Below are positions 1 through 8,566 of a stretch of 64,000 nucleotides of DNA, piece by piece. The notes below the pieces were generated by a model. It saw only the letters and a list, made by a program, of their open reading frames with translations, did not search any database and was not told where the DNA came from. Position 1 is the stretch's first letter. Each line of letters starts with the position of its first letter. The position numbers were made by a program, and so were the translations under genes. This DNA comes from CAYMYN01 sp964394665 (GTDB taxonomy: Bacteria > Planctomycetota > UBA1135 > GCA-002686595), in contig CAYMYN010000005.1 of the NCBI GenBank assembly GCA_964394665.1, forward strand, positions 62,001 through 126,000. The letters are read 5' to 3'.

Positions 1-566
1 TCGAAGACCGCGGCCACGGCTTCCTCGGGTTGGGCTCCGCGCCGGCCGTCGGCGCCGATCTCCTCGATGATCTCGCTGCGCACGACGAGCGCGGACTCGA
101 GGCCCGCCCGATCCGCCGCGCCGCGGAAGTAGGGCACGAAGTCGGCCTTCTCGCGCAGCGACTTGCCCGCGCCCGAGCCGTGGCCGGGATCGAGCACGAG
201 CGGTGCCGGACTCCCGGCGTCGTAGCCCTTGGGCAACGAGACGAGGTAGCCATACGTCTCGCCGCCGCTCTCGAAGGTGAAGCCGGCGATCACGTCGCCG
301 ATGCGCTCGAGCTTCTCCTTTTTGCGCCCGGTGCCGCGCGGCTTGGGCTCGCCCGCGGGCAGGCGCGGGCCCGCGCGCAGGGCCTCGAGCAGGCTCTCCT
401 CCGAGTAGCGCGCTTCGAGGCGCTGAGCTTCGGCGACGAGCTTCTTGGCCTTCGCCCCGTCGACCAGCGCCTCGGCGAAGGAGGCGCGCAGGCGGTTCGC
501 CTCCGCGCTGGGCAAGGCCGGTTTGGGAGCGGCCTGCAGGGCCAACAACAGGATCGTGATCCACAT
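1..566 (-). CDS. secreted alpha/beta-hydrolase or esterase-like protein (partial, C-terminus outside window)
   Basis: The reading frame starts at an ATG at 566 on the minus strand and runs open to base 1, so only the first 188 residues are visible. A short hydrophobic start (MWITILLLALQAA) looks like a signal peptide. An Ala/Glu/Arg-rich segment (about residues 20-85) follows, then a beta-rich stretch with GYLVSLPKGYDAGSPAPLVL and DPGHGSG, typical of the first strands of secreted alpha/beta-hydrolases of the PHB-depolymerase/esterase type. The nucleophile elbow would lie outside the window, so the fold assignment is an inference. It is divergent from ribBA, and the 238 bp between them would hold both promoters. 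Confidence 0.6.
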   Translation of the reverse strand, partial: MWITILLLALQAAPKPALPSAEANRLRASFAEALVDGAKAKKLVAEAQRLEARYSEESLLEALRAGPRLPAGEPKPRGTGRKKEKLERIGDVIAGFTFESGGETYGYLVSLPKGYDAGSPAPLVLDPGHGSGAGKSLREKADFVPYFRGAADRAGLESALVVRSEIIEEIGADGRRGAQPEEAVAAVF

Positions 567-804
567 CGGGCGGTTCCCCCGCGCGCTGGGCGCGCGCCGA
601 TCGGTGTCCGGCCATTCCTACCACGCGCCCCCGACGGCGCGAGGCTCGGGCCCGCAGGGAGCCCCGCGGCCCGCGGATCCAGCCGCCGGGGACGCACGCT
701 TCCGGGCCGCGGGCCCGGGGGCCTACGATGGGGGGTCCGACGGCCGGCGGCGAGCCCGGCCCTGGCCCGAGCCCGACCGCGCCCCAGAGCTCCCGAACCC
801 AGCG

Positions 805-2070
805 ATGCCGATCAGCCCCATCCCCGAGATCCTCGAAGACCTGAAACGAGGGAAGATGGTCATCCTGGTCGACGACCCCTCGCGCGAGAACGAGGGCGAC
901 CTCGCCATGCTGGCCGAGAGGGTCACCCCGGCGGCCATCAACTTCATGGCGCGCGAGGCCCGCGGGCTGATCTGCATGCCCATGTCCGAGGAGCTCTGCG
1001 AGCGACTCGAGCTCGAGCCCCAGGTGCCGAAGAACACCAGCAAGCTCGGCACGGGCTTCACCGTCTCGATCGAGGCCGCCGAGGGCGTCACGACCGGCAT
1101 CAGCGCCGCCGATCGGGCGCACACGATCCTGACCGCGGTGCGACCCGGCGCCCAGGGCTCCGATCTGGCTCGACCGGGGCACGTCTTCCCCCTGCGGGCG
1201 CGGGAGGGCGGCGTGCTCGTGCGCGGCGGTCAGACCGAGGGCATGGTCGACCTGGCGCGCCTGTGCGGGGCGCGACCGGCGGGCGTGATCTGCGAGATCA
1301 TGAACGAGGACGGGACCATGGCGCGCATGGGCGACCTCGAGCGCTTCGCCGAGCGCCATGGGCTCAGGATCTGCACGATCGAGGACCTGATCGCCTACCG
1401 CCGCCAGCACGAGCGCCTGGTCGAGCCGGTCGAGATGGACATCCCGATTCCGACCCCCTTCGGTGTGTTCCAGGCGCACCTGTTCCGCTCCAAGGTCGAC
1501 GGCAAGGAACACCTCGCGCTCACCCGCGGCATGCCCGGTCCGGGTCTGGACGGGCCGCGCGAGGGGGTCGAGGAGCCGGTCGTGGTGCGGGTGCACTCCG
1601 AGTGCTTGACCGGGGACGTATTCCGCTCCCTGCGCTGCGACTGCGGTCCGCAGCTCGATCGGGCCCTGGAGGCCCTGGGGCAGGAGCCGCGGGCGGTCCT
1701 GGTGTACATGCGCCAGGAGGGGCGTGGGATCGGCCTGGCCAACAAGCTCAAGGCCTACCGCCTGCAGGACGAAGGGCTGGACACCGTGGAAGCCAACACC
1801 GCCCTGGGGTTCGCGGCCGACCTGCGCGAGTACGGGCTGGGGGCCCAGATCCTCCACTACCTGGGGGTGCGCCGGATGCGGCTCCTGACCAACAACCCCA
1901 AGAAGATCGCCGGGCTGAACGGCTACGGGCTGGAAGTGCTCGACCAGGTGCCCCTGCACACCACGCCTAACCCCAGGAACCTGGGGTACTTACGGACGAA
2001 GCGCGAGAAGCTCGGGCACCTCCTGGGCGGGCTCGAGGGGGCGCCCCCGGCGGCCGAGGGGCGGGAATAG
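805..2070 (+). CDS. ribBA: bifunctional 3,4-dihydroxy-2-butanone-4-phosphate synthase / GTP cyclohydrolase II
   Basis: This 421-aa fusion makes both riboflavin precursors: RibB converts ribulose-5-phosphate to dihydroxybutanone phosphate, and RibA opens GTP. The RibB half (about 1-200) has DDPSRENEGDL, TGISAADRAHTI, RPGHVFPLRA and CEIMNEDGTMAR. The RibA half (about 205-400) has the zinc site HSECLTGDVFRSLRCDCG and RQEGRGIGLANKLKAY. I chose the ATG at 805 because family similarity begins there; the open frame extends upstream to 445 without family sequence. In the usual RibB GGHTEA motif, where His binds the metal, this protein reads GGQTEG. No FMN riboswitch is visible in the 240 bp upstream. 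The sigma gene starts 29 bp downstream, so the two may be co-transcribed. Confidence 0.95.
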   Translation: MPISPIPEILEDLKRGKMVILVDDPSRENEGDLAMLAERVTPAAINFMAREARGLICMPMSEELCERLELEPQVPKNTSKLGTGFTVSIEAAEGVTTGISAADRAHTILTAVRPGAQGSDLARPGHVFPLRAREGGVLVRGGQTEGMVDLARLCGARPAGVICEIMNEDGTMARMGDLERFAERHGLRICTIEDLIAYRRQHERLVEPVEMDIPIPTPFGVFQAHLFRSKVDGKEHLALTRGMPGPGLDGPREGVEEPVVVRVHSECLTGDVFRSLRCDCGPQLDRALEALGQEPRAVLVYMRQEGRGIGLANKLKAYRLQDEGLDTVEANTALGFAADLREYGLGAQILHYLGVRRMRLLTNNPKKIAGLNGYGLEVLDQVPLHTTPNPRNLGYLRTKREKLGHLLGGLEGAPPAAEGRE

Positions 2071-2099
2071 GGCCCCGGGAGCGGCGTCGGACCGCCGCC

Positions 2100-2693
2100 A
2101 TGGGACTTCGGGCGATGGAACCGGCACGCGACGACACCGACCTGGTCGAGGCCACCCTGGCCGGCGACCAGGACGCCTTTCGGCGCCTGGTCGAGCGCTA
2201 TCAGGACCGCCTCTTCGCCCTGGCCCGGAACTACACCCGCAGCGCGGTCGAGATCGAGGACATCGTCCAGGACGCCTTCCTGAAGGCCTTCCGGCGCCTG
2301 GACACCTTCAACCACGAGTCCTCCTTCTACACCTGGCTGTATCGGATCACGCTGAACACGGCCCTCGACTTCCTCAAGCGCCGCAGCCGGTCGCCGGTCC
2401 ACGCGGTCGAAGACCCCGAGCTGGGCGCTCCGCCCTCCCCCCAGGAGGGCTTCGCGCCCCAGGCGCGCCTCGAACGCGAGGAGATCGCCACGATCACGCG
2501 CGCGGCCCTCGACGAGCTGCCGGAGATCTTCCGCACGGTGCTCGTGATGCGCGAGTTCGAAGGCCGCGCCTACCAGGAGATCGCCGACGTGCTCGGCATC
2601 TCGATCGGCACGGTCGAGTCGCGCCTCTTCCGCGCCCGCGCCCGCTTCAAGGACCGCATCCTGGCCCGCTTCCCCGAGTACGGACAGGCGTAG
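2100..2693 (+). CDS. ECF RNA polymerase sigma factor (RpoE/SigW type)
   Basis: A 197-aa sigma-70 family protein. Region 2 (about 15-90) contains the RYQDRLFALARNY helix, DIVQDAFLKAFRRLD and TWLYRITLNTALDFLKRR. Region 4 (about 130-185) contains LDELPEIFRTVLVMREFEG and the helix-turn-helix YQEIADVLGISIGTVESRLF. It would direct RNA polymerase to a small regulon when released by its anti-sigma factor. The zinc-finger protein that starts 15 bp downstream is the obvious anti-sigma partner. An ATG at 2115 is an alternative start (MEPARDDTDL), and similarity to the family begins close to it. Confidence 0.92.
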   Translation: MGLRAMEPARDDTDLVEATLAGDQDAFRRLVERYQDRLFALARNYTRSAVEIEDIVQDAFLKAFRRLDTFNHESSFYTWLYRITLNTALDFLKRRSRSPVHAVEDPELGAPPSPQEGFAPQARLEREEIATITRAALDELPEIFRTVLVMREFEGRAYQEIADVLGISIGTVESRLFRARARFKDRILARFPEYGQA

Positions 2694-2708
2694 TCCGCCG
2701 AGTCGATC

Positions 2709-3233
2709 ATGAACACCACCTGCAAACCCTTCGCGCCCCTGATCCCGGCCTACCTCGATGGCGAGCTGAGCGACGCCCAGGCCGGGCCCCTGCGGCGCCA
2801 CCTGCTCGAGTGCCCGGCCTGTCGGCGCGAGGTCGCGGGTGAGAAGGCGCTCAAGCGCTGGTTCGTGGCCGAGCCGGTCCCGGCGGTGCCGGTCGGATTC
2901 GCCGACCGCGTCGCGCGCCGGGCCTTCGCGGGCGACCCGGGCCTCGAAGCCAGCGCGCCGAGGAGCGCCGACGAGGGACGGATCCTGCCCTTCGTGCTCA
3001 CGCTGACCGCCGCGGCGGCGGCCTTGCTGCTCATCGTCGCCGGCTCGATCCACGGCCTGATCGTGCCCGCGGGCGGGACCCTGGGCGCCGAGGACGACGT
3101 GCCGATGAAGCTGGAGCAGGTCCTGGGCGAGCTCGAGCGCCTGGAGCGCGCCGAAGCCTCCGGCGCGGGCGTGAAGGACGCGGCCGAGGAACGCTCCGAG
3201 CCGACCCGACCCCGCGGGACCCCCGGCCGGTGA
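2709..3233 (+). CDS. zinc-finger (zf-HC2) transmembrane anti-sigma factor
   Basis: A 174-aa protein with the HX3CX2C signature of ZAS anti-sigma factors (HLLECPAC, about 31-38) after a leading AYLDGELSDAQ. It has one transmembrane segment (about 96-116, LPFVLTLTAAAAALLLIVAG) and an acidic, Glu-rich periplasmic tail. Family knowledge says the zinc helix bundle holds the cognate ECF sigma factor at the membrane until the extracytoplasmic part senses stress. It lies 15 bp after the sigma gene, and its stop overlaps the GTG start of the next gene by 4 bp, so the three are translationally linked. Confidence 0.88.
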   Translation: MNTTCKPFAPLIPAYLDGELSDAQAGPLRRHLLECPACRREVAGEKALKRWFVAEPVPAVPVGFADRVARRAFAGDPGLEASAPRSADEGRILPFVLTLTAAAAALLLIVAGSIHGLIVPAGGTLGAEDDVPMKLEQVLGELERLERAEASGAGVKDAAEERSEPTRPRGTPGR

Positions 3234-3616
3234 CGAACCTACGGTTCTGGATCGTGCTGCTCGGCCTGGTCGCCTTCCTGGGTGGCCTGGCCGGCGGCCT
3301 GTTGGTGGGGGAGTTGCGCCACCGCCAGACCGCGACCCGGGGCGCCTTCGACGACTATCGCGAGCTGTTCGTCGACCGACTGGAGCTCGACCCGGCTCGC
3401 GAGCGACTGCTGCGCGAGCTGCTCCGCAACTACGAGAACGACGTCAAGCGGGTTCGCGACCGGCACTCGGCCGAGTTGCTCGCCGCCATGGAGCCGGAGC
3501 TGCGCGAGCTGGGCGAGCGCTACCGGGGCTTGATCCGCAACCGTCTGCTCGACCCCCAACGGCGCGATGCCTACGATCGCCTCGTCGCCCTGAACCAACG
3601 CACCCTAGCGGAGTGA
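3230..3616 (+). CDS. small membrane-anchored helical protein, Spy/CpxP or heavy-metal-resistance-like
   Basis: 128 aa with a GTG start overlapping the anti-sigma stop (GTGA). An N-terminal membrane anchor (about 6-27, WIVLLGLVAFLGGLAGGLLVG) is followed by a charged all-helical domain: LELDPARERLLRELLRNYEN, then KRVRDRHSAELLAAMEPELR and LLDPQRRDAYDRLV. This matches the layout of periplasmic LTxxQ/Spy-like proteins that often accompany envelope-stress sigma operons. Its role as a third component (sensor or chaperone modulating the anti-sigma factor) is inferred from position only. Confidence 0.7.
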   Translation: MTNLRFWIVLLGLVAFLGGLAGGLLVGELRHRQTATRGAFDDYRELFVDRLELDPARERLLRELLRNYENDVKRVRDRHSAELLAAMEPELRELGERYRGLIRNRLLDPQRRDAYDRLVALNQRTLAE

Positions 3617-3638
3617 TCGGAACCTCTCCGGAAATCTG

Positions 3639-5360
3639 ATGGCCAAGTCCTGCGGCATTCGCATCGGCGCCGGCGCCTTCGAGCTGGTCGTGCTCGAGGG
3701 GAGCGCGAAGAAACACCGCGTGGTGCACGCGGTCTCGGGGACCTTCGCCGGCGAGGGCCTGGCGGACCCCAAGGCCGCGGGCAGCGCGTTGAAGACGGCC
3801 ATGAAGGGGCTCGGTGTCCCGACCGAGAACCTTGGCCTGGCGATGGACTCGCGCCACGCCGCCTTCCGCAAGCTCAAGCTGCCCTTCACCGACCGCGCCA
3901 AGATCGAATCGGTGCTCAAGTACGAGGTCGAGGGCGAGCTGCCGCAGTTCTCGATCGACGACGTGGTGGTGGACTTCCTGGTCCTCTCCCAGGGCGCCGA
4001 CGGCGTGCAGCTCCTGACGAGCGCGGTACCGAAGGCCGAGATCCAGCGTGCCCTGGGGGCGCTCAGATCCGCGGGCTTGGAACCCCTGGAGGTCGAGCTC
4101 GAGGTGACCGCGATGGTGAACGCCGCCCACGCGGCCGGGCTCACCCAGGCCGACAGCGCGGTCGTGCTCGTGCACGTGGGCGAGGAATCGACCTCGGTCG
4201 TGACCGTCGACGGCGGGTCGGCCAACGAGATGCGCGTGATCCACCTGGGCGCGGGGAGCCCGGTGCCGCCCGAGACCGGGGAGAGCGCGGCGGAGGACGG
4301 CGACGAGCCGGGCACGGTGCCCGCCGCGGGCACCTCGCCGGTCGAACGCGAGCGGAACCTCGAGCAAGCCGCCCAACGCATTCGACGCGAGCTCTCGCGC
4401 ACGATCTCCGGGGCCCGCACCGCGCACGAGCTCGCCTCGGTCTACGTGTGTGGCCGCGAGCTGCCGGGCCTCGTGGGTAGCGAGCTGATGGGCCTTTCGG
4501 TCGAGCGCCTCGCGGTCGGCCTGGACGGCGGCGAGGGATTGGCGCAGGGGACCGAGATCGCCTACGGCGTGGCGCTGCGCCAGCTCGGGGGCGGCGTGCT
4601 CTCGCCGTCCTTGCGCCGCGAGGAGCTGCGCTTCACCGGGGCCTTCGAGCGCCTGGAGCTGCCCCTGGCCGTCGCCGCGCTGATGCTCGTGACCCTCGTG
4701 GGGGTCTGGAACATCTTCCTCTCGAAGGAGGTCCAGCTCCAGCGCGAATCGTTGGCCAATTGGTGGCGGAGCTCCAACAACTTCATGCTCACCAACCTGC
4801 AAGCCGGTTCGCGGGGCAACCTCGAGTTCCCTTCCGAGAACCTGGAGAAATACGTCCGCGCCGTCGAAGCGGCGACCGGCGAGACCGGGTCCGCCGCCTT
4901 CGCCAACGAGCTCAGCCGCTACGACTCCCTCAATCGGGTACGGGCCCTGATCGAGGCGGACATCCGCGAGATGCGCAAGCAGCTCGGCCGCGACACGGAA
5001 ATCAAGCACCCGCAGTCGGCGCTCAAGGGCATGGCTCTGGTGCTCGAGGTCTTCAGCGAGTTGGGCGACGAGATCGGACGGTTCTCGATCCGCCAGGTCG
5101 ACGCCCGCCAGCAGCGCCCCAGCCAGCGCACTCCCGAACACGTGCGCGTCACCATGGACGTCGCGTTCTTCGCCAACTCGCCCGCCCAGGCCACCGAGAA
5201 CTACGAGCGCCTGGTGGCCGCCTTCAACGCCAAGCCCTGGCGCATGAACTTCACGTCCAAGGAGAACACGCCGCTGGACGACAGCCGGGGCATCTATCTG
5301 CAAGGCATCGTGTTCGAGGTCGACCTCGCCAAGGCCGTCGGTGACCAGGTGTGGAACTGA
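3639..5360 (+). CDS. PilM/GspL-like actin-fold protein fused to a PilN-like membrane/periplasmic domain
   Basis: 573 aa. The first 330 residues resemble the cytoplasmic actin-like domain of PilM/GspL (GIRIGAGAFELVVLEG start; LKLPFTDRAKIESVLKYEVE, the typical PilM segment that follows the phosphate-binding strand). A transmembrane helix at about 342-362 (LPLAVAALMLVTLVGVWNIF) and a periplasmic alpha/beta region of 200 residues follow, as in PilN or the C-terminus of GspL. It would recruit the assembly ATPase and link it to the inner-membrane platform of a type II secretion or type IV pilus machine. The next gene, a small PilO/GspM-like protein, overlaps it (TGATG). No ATPase, pseudopilin or secretin gene lies in this window. 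Confidence 0.75.
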   Translation: MAKSCGIRIGAGAFELVVLEGSAKKHRVVHAVSGTFAGEGLADPKAAGSALKTAMKGLGVPTENLGLAMDSRHAAFRKLKLPFTDRAKIESVLKYEVEGELPQFSIDDVVVDFLVLSQGADGVQLLTSAVPKAEIQRALGALRSAGLEPLEVELEVTAMVNAAHAAGLTQADSAVVLVHVGEESTSVVTVDGGSANEMRVIHLGAGSPVPPETGESAAEDGDEPGTVPAAGTSPVERERNLEQAAQRIRRELSRTISGARTAHELASVYVCGRELPGLVGSELMGLSVERLAVGLDGGEGLAQGTEIAYGVALRQLGGGVLSPSLRREELRFTGAFERLELPLAVAALMLVTLVGVWNIFLSKEVQLQRESLANWWRSSNNFMLTNLQAGSRGNLEFPSENLEKYVRAVEAATGETGSAAFANELSRYDSLNRVRALIEADIREMRKQLGRDTEIKHPQSALKGMALVLEVFSELGDEIGRFSIRQVDARQQRPSQRTPEHVRVTMDVAFFANSPAQATENYERLVAAFNAKPWRMNFTSKENTPLDDSRGIYLQGIVFEVDLAKAVGDQVWN

Positions 5361-5914
5361 TGAACTTCTTCAAGCAGATGAACCTGGCCCGCGCCATCCT
5401 CCTCTTGGCGTTGCTCGGCTCGGCGGTGCTCGGCTACACGGGCTGGAAACAATCGAGCCTGCGGGCCGAGCTGCAGCGCGCCAACGACGTGCAGGCTCCG
5501 CTGCTGGTCCAGCAGGTCCAGCAGCTCTCGATCGAGCACACGCGCCTCTCGCGCGAGCTGACCGGGGACCAGTGGATCAAGGAGACCAGCCCCAACAGCT
5601 ACATCTATCGCAGCGGGGACGCCGTGGGCATGGGCGACATGGTCTTCAACGACAGTCGCACGGACTCCGGGGTCGGCCGGAACATCATGGACCTCAAGAC
5701 CCGCATCCGCCCGAACGACGCCCGGCGCCCGTTCGACCGCCACCGCATCGCCCAGTTCATGCACCGGCTCGAGGCCAACAGCCAGCGCGTGCGCGTGACC
5801 CACGCCAAGTTGGCGCTGATCGAGCGCGTGCGCAACACCAGCGAGCCTCCCGAGGACAAGTGGACCTACGAGATCGAGATCACCACCCGCGTCCGTGAAG
5901 AGGATGCGCGCTGA
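5360..5914 (+). CDS. PilO/GspM-like inner-membrane assembly protein
   Basis: 184 aa from the ATG at 5360, which shares its A with the preceding TGA stop; a GTG nine bases upstream is a less likely start. The layout is a short cytoplasmic N-terminus, one transmembrane helix (about 11-29, AILLLALLGSAVLGYTGW), a helical coiled segment (LRAELQRANDVQAPLLVQQV) and a C-terminal ferredoxin-like region ending in KWTYEIEITTRV. That is the architecture of PilO/GspM, which pairs with PilN/GspL in the inner-membrane platform. Sequence identity to named families is weak; the call rests on topology and on the overlap with the PilM/GspL-like gene. Confidence 0.6.
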   Translation: MNFFKQMNLARAILLLALLGSAVLGYTGWKQSSLRAELQRANDVQAPLLVQQVQQLSIEHTRLSRELTGDQWIKETSPNSYIYRSGDAVGMGDMVFNDSRTDSGVGRNIMDLKTRIRPNDARRPFDRHRIAQFMHRLEANSQRVRVTHAKLALIERVRNTSEPPEDKWTYEIEITTRVREEDAR

Positions 5915-6058
5915 GGGGATCCCACCGCACGGAATCCTGGAGCCGATCCCGGCCCCGCGGAGCGCCCCGGCGATCCGCGGGGCCGGATCGTTGGGTGGCG
6001 ATCGGGCGCTCCCCAATCCAGTCCCTCGACGCTACCCTCTGACGCCCAGGGAGGAACC

Positions 6059-6625
6059 ATGCCGGACTGGATCCCGCGCGAGTGGAACATGCAGATGGCC
6101 TACGCGGCCTGCGCGGCCCTGGGCGGCGCGGTCGTGGTGCTCCAGCTCGTGCTGGGGTTGTTCGGCGGGGACGACGCCGAGGGCGACGTCGACCTCGACC
6201 TCGAGACCGACGCGGGCCTGCACCTGTTCTCGGTGCGCACCGTCGCCGCCTTCCTCACGGTCTTCGGCCTGGTGGGCTGGATCGGGACCCTGGAGGGCTG
6301 GTCGCGGGCCGTGACCTTCGTCGCCGCGTTTCTTTCGGGGAGCTCGGTGTTGCTCCTGGTCGCCTTCCTGCTGCGCATGCAGCGCCGGCTGCACAGCAGC
6401 GGCAACATGAATGCGCAGAACGCCGTCGGCCAGGTGGCGAGGGTGTACCTCTCGATCCCCGCCGCGGGCGCCGGGAACGGCAAGATCACCGTCGTGGCCC
6501 AGGGCCGCACGAACGAGTACGCGGCCTTCACGCGTGGCGCAGCGCTGCCCACCGGCAGCGAGGTGCGCGTGCTGCGGATGACAACCCCGGGCACCTTCGA
6601 GGTCGCCAAGCTGGAGCAGACCTGA
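6059..6625 (+). CDS. NfeD/YqiJ-like membrane protein with OB-fold
   Basis: 188 aa with a good ribosome-binding site (AGGGAGG) before the ATG. It has three hydrophobic helices (about 11-35, 59-80 and 83-103), the first two separated by an acidic loop (GDDAEGDVDLDLETDAG). A soluble C-terminus (about 118-188) looks like the OB-fold of NfeD/YqiJ proteins: AQNAVGQVARVYLSIP, then GKITVVAQGRTNEY and GSEVRVLRMTTPGTFEV. These proteins are routinely encoded next to flotillins and act with them in membrane microdomains. Here the flotillin gene begins 3 bp downstream, which supports the call. Confidence 0.82.
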   Translation: MPDWIPREWNMQMAYAACAALGGAVVVLQLVLGLFGGDDAEGDVDLDLETDAGLHLFSVRTVAAFLTVFGLVGWIGTLEGWSRAVTFVAAFLSGSSVLLLVAFLLRMQRRLHSSGNMNAQNAVGQVARVYLSIPAAGAGNGKITVVAQGRTNEYAAFTRGAALPTGSEVRVLRMTTPGTFEVAKLEQT

Positions 6626-6628
6626 ATC

Positions 6629-8293
6629 ATGATCGCCCCGACCCTCGCGCAGTTCTCGCTCAACGACTCCGGACCGCTCTGGATCGCCCTCGCGGCGGCG
6701 GTGGTCCTGATCTTCTTCGGGCTCTCCGTCGTGCTCGTGCGGCGCTACAAGCGCTGCCCCAGCAACCGCATCCTGGTGGTCTACGGCCGATCCTCGACCG
6801 GGCAGGTGGCCAAGACCATGCACGGCGGCGGCACGCTCGTGCTGCCCCTGATCCAGGACTACGCCTACCTGGCGCTGGACCCGATCCAGATCGAGGTCGA
6901 CCTGGCGGGCGCCCTGTCGATGGAGAACATCCGCATCTCGGTGCCGAGCGTGTTCACCGTCGCGATCGGGACCGAGCCCGAGATCATGAACAACGCGGCC
7001 ATCCGCCTGCTCGGGCTCTCGACGCGCGACATCGCCAAGCAGGCCGAGGACATCATCTTCGGCCAGCTCCGCCAGGTGATCGCCTCGATGTTGATCGAGG
7101 ACATCAACCGGGATCGTGAGCAGTTCCTGCACAACATCCAGCAGTCCCTGGAGCCCGAGCTGGCGAAGATCGGCCTCGTCTTGATCAACGTCAACATCAA
7201 GGACATCACCGACGAGTCGGGCTACATCGAGGCCATCGGGCGCAAGGCGGCCGCGCAGGCCATCCAGCAGGCCCTCATCGACGTGGCCGAGCAGGAGAAG
7301 AGCGGCGCGATCGGGGTCGCCGCGGCCGACCGCGAGCGGGCCGTGCAGGTGGCGAACGCCGACAAGCTGCGCTCGATCGGGACCTCGGAGGCCGAGCGCG
7401 AACGCGCCGTGCGGATCGCGGAACTCGAGCGCGAACGCACCGTCGGCGAGCAGCAGGCGGCCCTCCAGCGCGATGCCGAGGTCAAGGACGCCGAACGCGA
7501 GATGCGCATCCGGGTGGCCGAGGCCAACGCCAAGGCGGTCGAGGGCGAGAACCTGAGCAAGGCGCGCGTCGTGCAGGCCGAGGCGGAGCTCCGCATCCGC
7601 GAGGCCGAGGCCTACCAGGCCGCCGAGACCCGCAAGCGTCAAGCGGACGCCGCCGTGCGCGAGGCGCAGTTCCTGGCCGAGGCCCGGGCCTCCGAGGCCG
7701 AGGCGATCAAGCGCGAGGCCGAGAAACGCGCCGAGGTCGAGGCCGTGGCCAAGGCCATGAAGGCCCAGACCATCGTCGACGCCGAGGCCGAGGCCGAGCA
7801 GCGCCGCATCGCAGCCGAAGCCGAAGCCGCGGCGAACTTCGCGTTGCTCGAGGCCGAGGCCCGTGGTCAGTACGAGATCCTGGCCAAGAAGGGCGAGGGC
7901 CTCAAGCGCATCGTCGAGAGCTGCGGCGGCGCGCAGCAGGCCTTCCAGATGCTGATGCTCGAGCACATCGAGCAGCTCTCGGAGAACGCCGCCAAGGCGA
8001 TCTCCAACATCAAGTTCGACAAGGTCGTCGTCTGGGACGGCGCGGGCGGCGGAGCGAACGGCGACGGCAAGAGCTCCACGGCCCGTTTCGTCCAGTCCTT
8101 GGGCGGCGTGATCCCGCCCGTGCTGCAGATCATGCGCGACATCGGCGGGGTCGAGATGCCCGAGACGTTCGGCCGCCTGCTGGGCGAGGACGCCCAGGAG
8201 GCCCAGGCCGAGGGTCCGCCCCCCAAGGCGCCCGGCAAGGGTTCGCCGAAGGCGGGGGTGGCTCCCGAGGGCGACGGTCACGCGCAGGCCTGA
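6629..8293 (+). CDS. flotillin-like SPFH domain protein (YqiK/FloT family)
   Basis: 554 aa. An N-terminal membrane hairpin or helix (about 17-39) precedes an SPFH/band-7 domain (RCPSNRILVVYGRSSTGQVA, GGTLVLPLIQDYAYLALDP; about 45-215). A very long Ala/Glu/Arg heptad region (about 225-430) is rich in AE repeats and ends in the flotillin-type segment ILAKKGEGLKRIVESCGGAQ. The last 60 residues are low-complexity and Pro/Gly-rich. Flotillins scaffold ordered membrane domains and oligomerise through the EA-rich coiled coil. It is encoded 3 bp after the NfeD-like gene, the classic pairing. Confidence 0.93.
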   Translation: MIAPTLAQFSLNDSGPLWIALAAAVVLIFFGLSVVLVRRYKRCPSNRILVVYGRSSTGQVAKTMHGGGTLVLPLIQDYAYLALDPIQIEVDLAGALSMENIRISVPSVFTVAIGTEPEIMNNAAIRLLGLSTRDIAKQAEDIIFGQLRQVIASMLIEDINRDREQFLHNIQQSLEPELAKIGLVLINVNIKDITDESGYIEAIGRKAAAQAIQQALIDVAEQEKSGAIGVAAADRERAVQVANADKLRSIGTSEAERERAVRIAELERERTVGEQQAALQRDAEVKDAEREMRIRVAEANAKAVEGENLSKARVVQAEAELRIREAEAYQAAETRKRQADAAVREAQFLAEARASEAEAIKREAEKRAEVEAVAKAMKAQTIVDAEAEAEQRRIAAEAEAAANFALLEAEARGQYEILAKKGEGLKRIVESCGGAQQAFQMLMLEHIEQLSENAAKAISNIKFDKVVVWDGAGGGANGDGKSSTARFVQSLGGVIPPVLQIMRDIGGVEMPETFGRLLGEDAQEAQAEGPPPKAPGKGSPKAGVAPEGDGHAQA

Positions 8294-8300
8294 GCAGCCC

Positions 8301-8325
8301 GGAGCCACGGAGATGCTCCGGCTCC
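8301..8325 (+). terminator. hairpin after the flotillin gene
   Basis: Starting 8 bp after the flotillin stop, GGAGCC pairs with GGCTCC, and inside it GGAG pairs with CTCC around a 3-nt loop, leaving a 2-nt bulge. No T-run follows. It is placed as expected for the end of the NfeD/flotillin operon. Confidence 0.45.
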
Positions 8326-8566
8326 CTGGCCGGCGCCGTGACGCGGCTGAGACGGTTTCTCAGGCCGACCCCGCGCGCCCCGGTGGGATCCGCGCCGCCG
8401 CGGCTTCCCGGAGGCGGGCACGGGCTTGCGCCCCGCCCGCCGCGCCGTAAAGGGGATCGCACTCCCCAGGTCGGGGATGCGTCCGCCCTTCCCGTTCACT
8501 ACCCTGTCGCGCCTGGGTAGCGAGTTCCCGCGCCCTCCCATCACGAAACCTTCTGGAGTCCCACGG

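Noticed and set aside
445..804. In-frame N-terminal extension of ribBA by 120 residues
   Set aside because: The extension has no family sequence, runs antisense to the partial hydrolase gene at its start and is low-complexity; RibB similarity begins at the ATG at 805.
567..804. FMN riboswitch before ribBA
   Set aside because: None of the conserved RFN-element blocks could be found in the upstream region on the plus strand.
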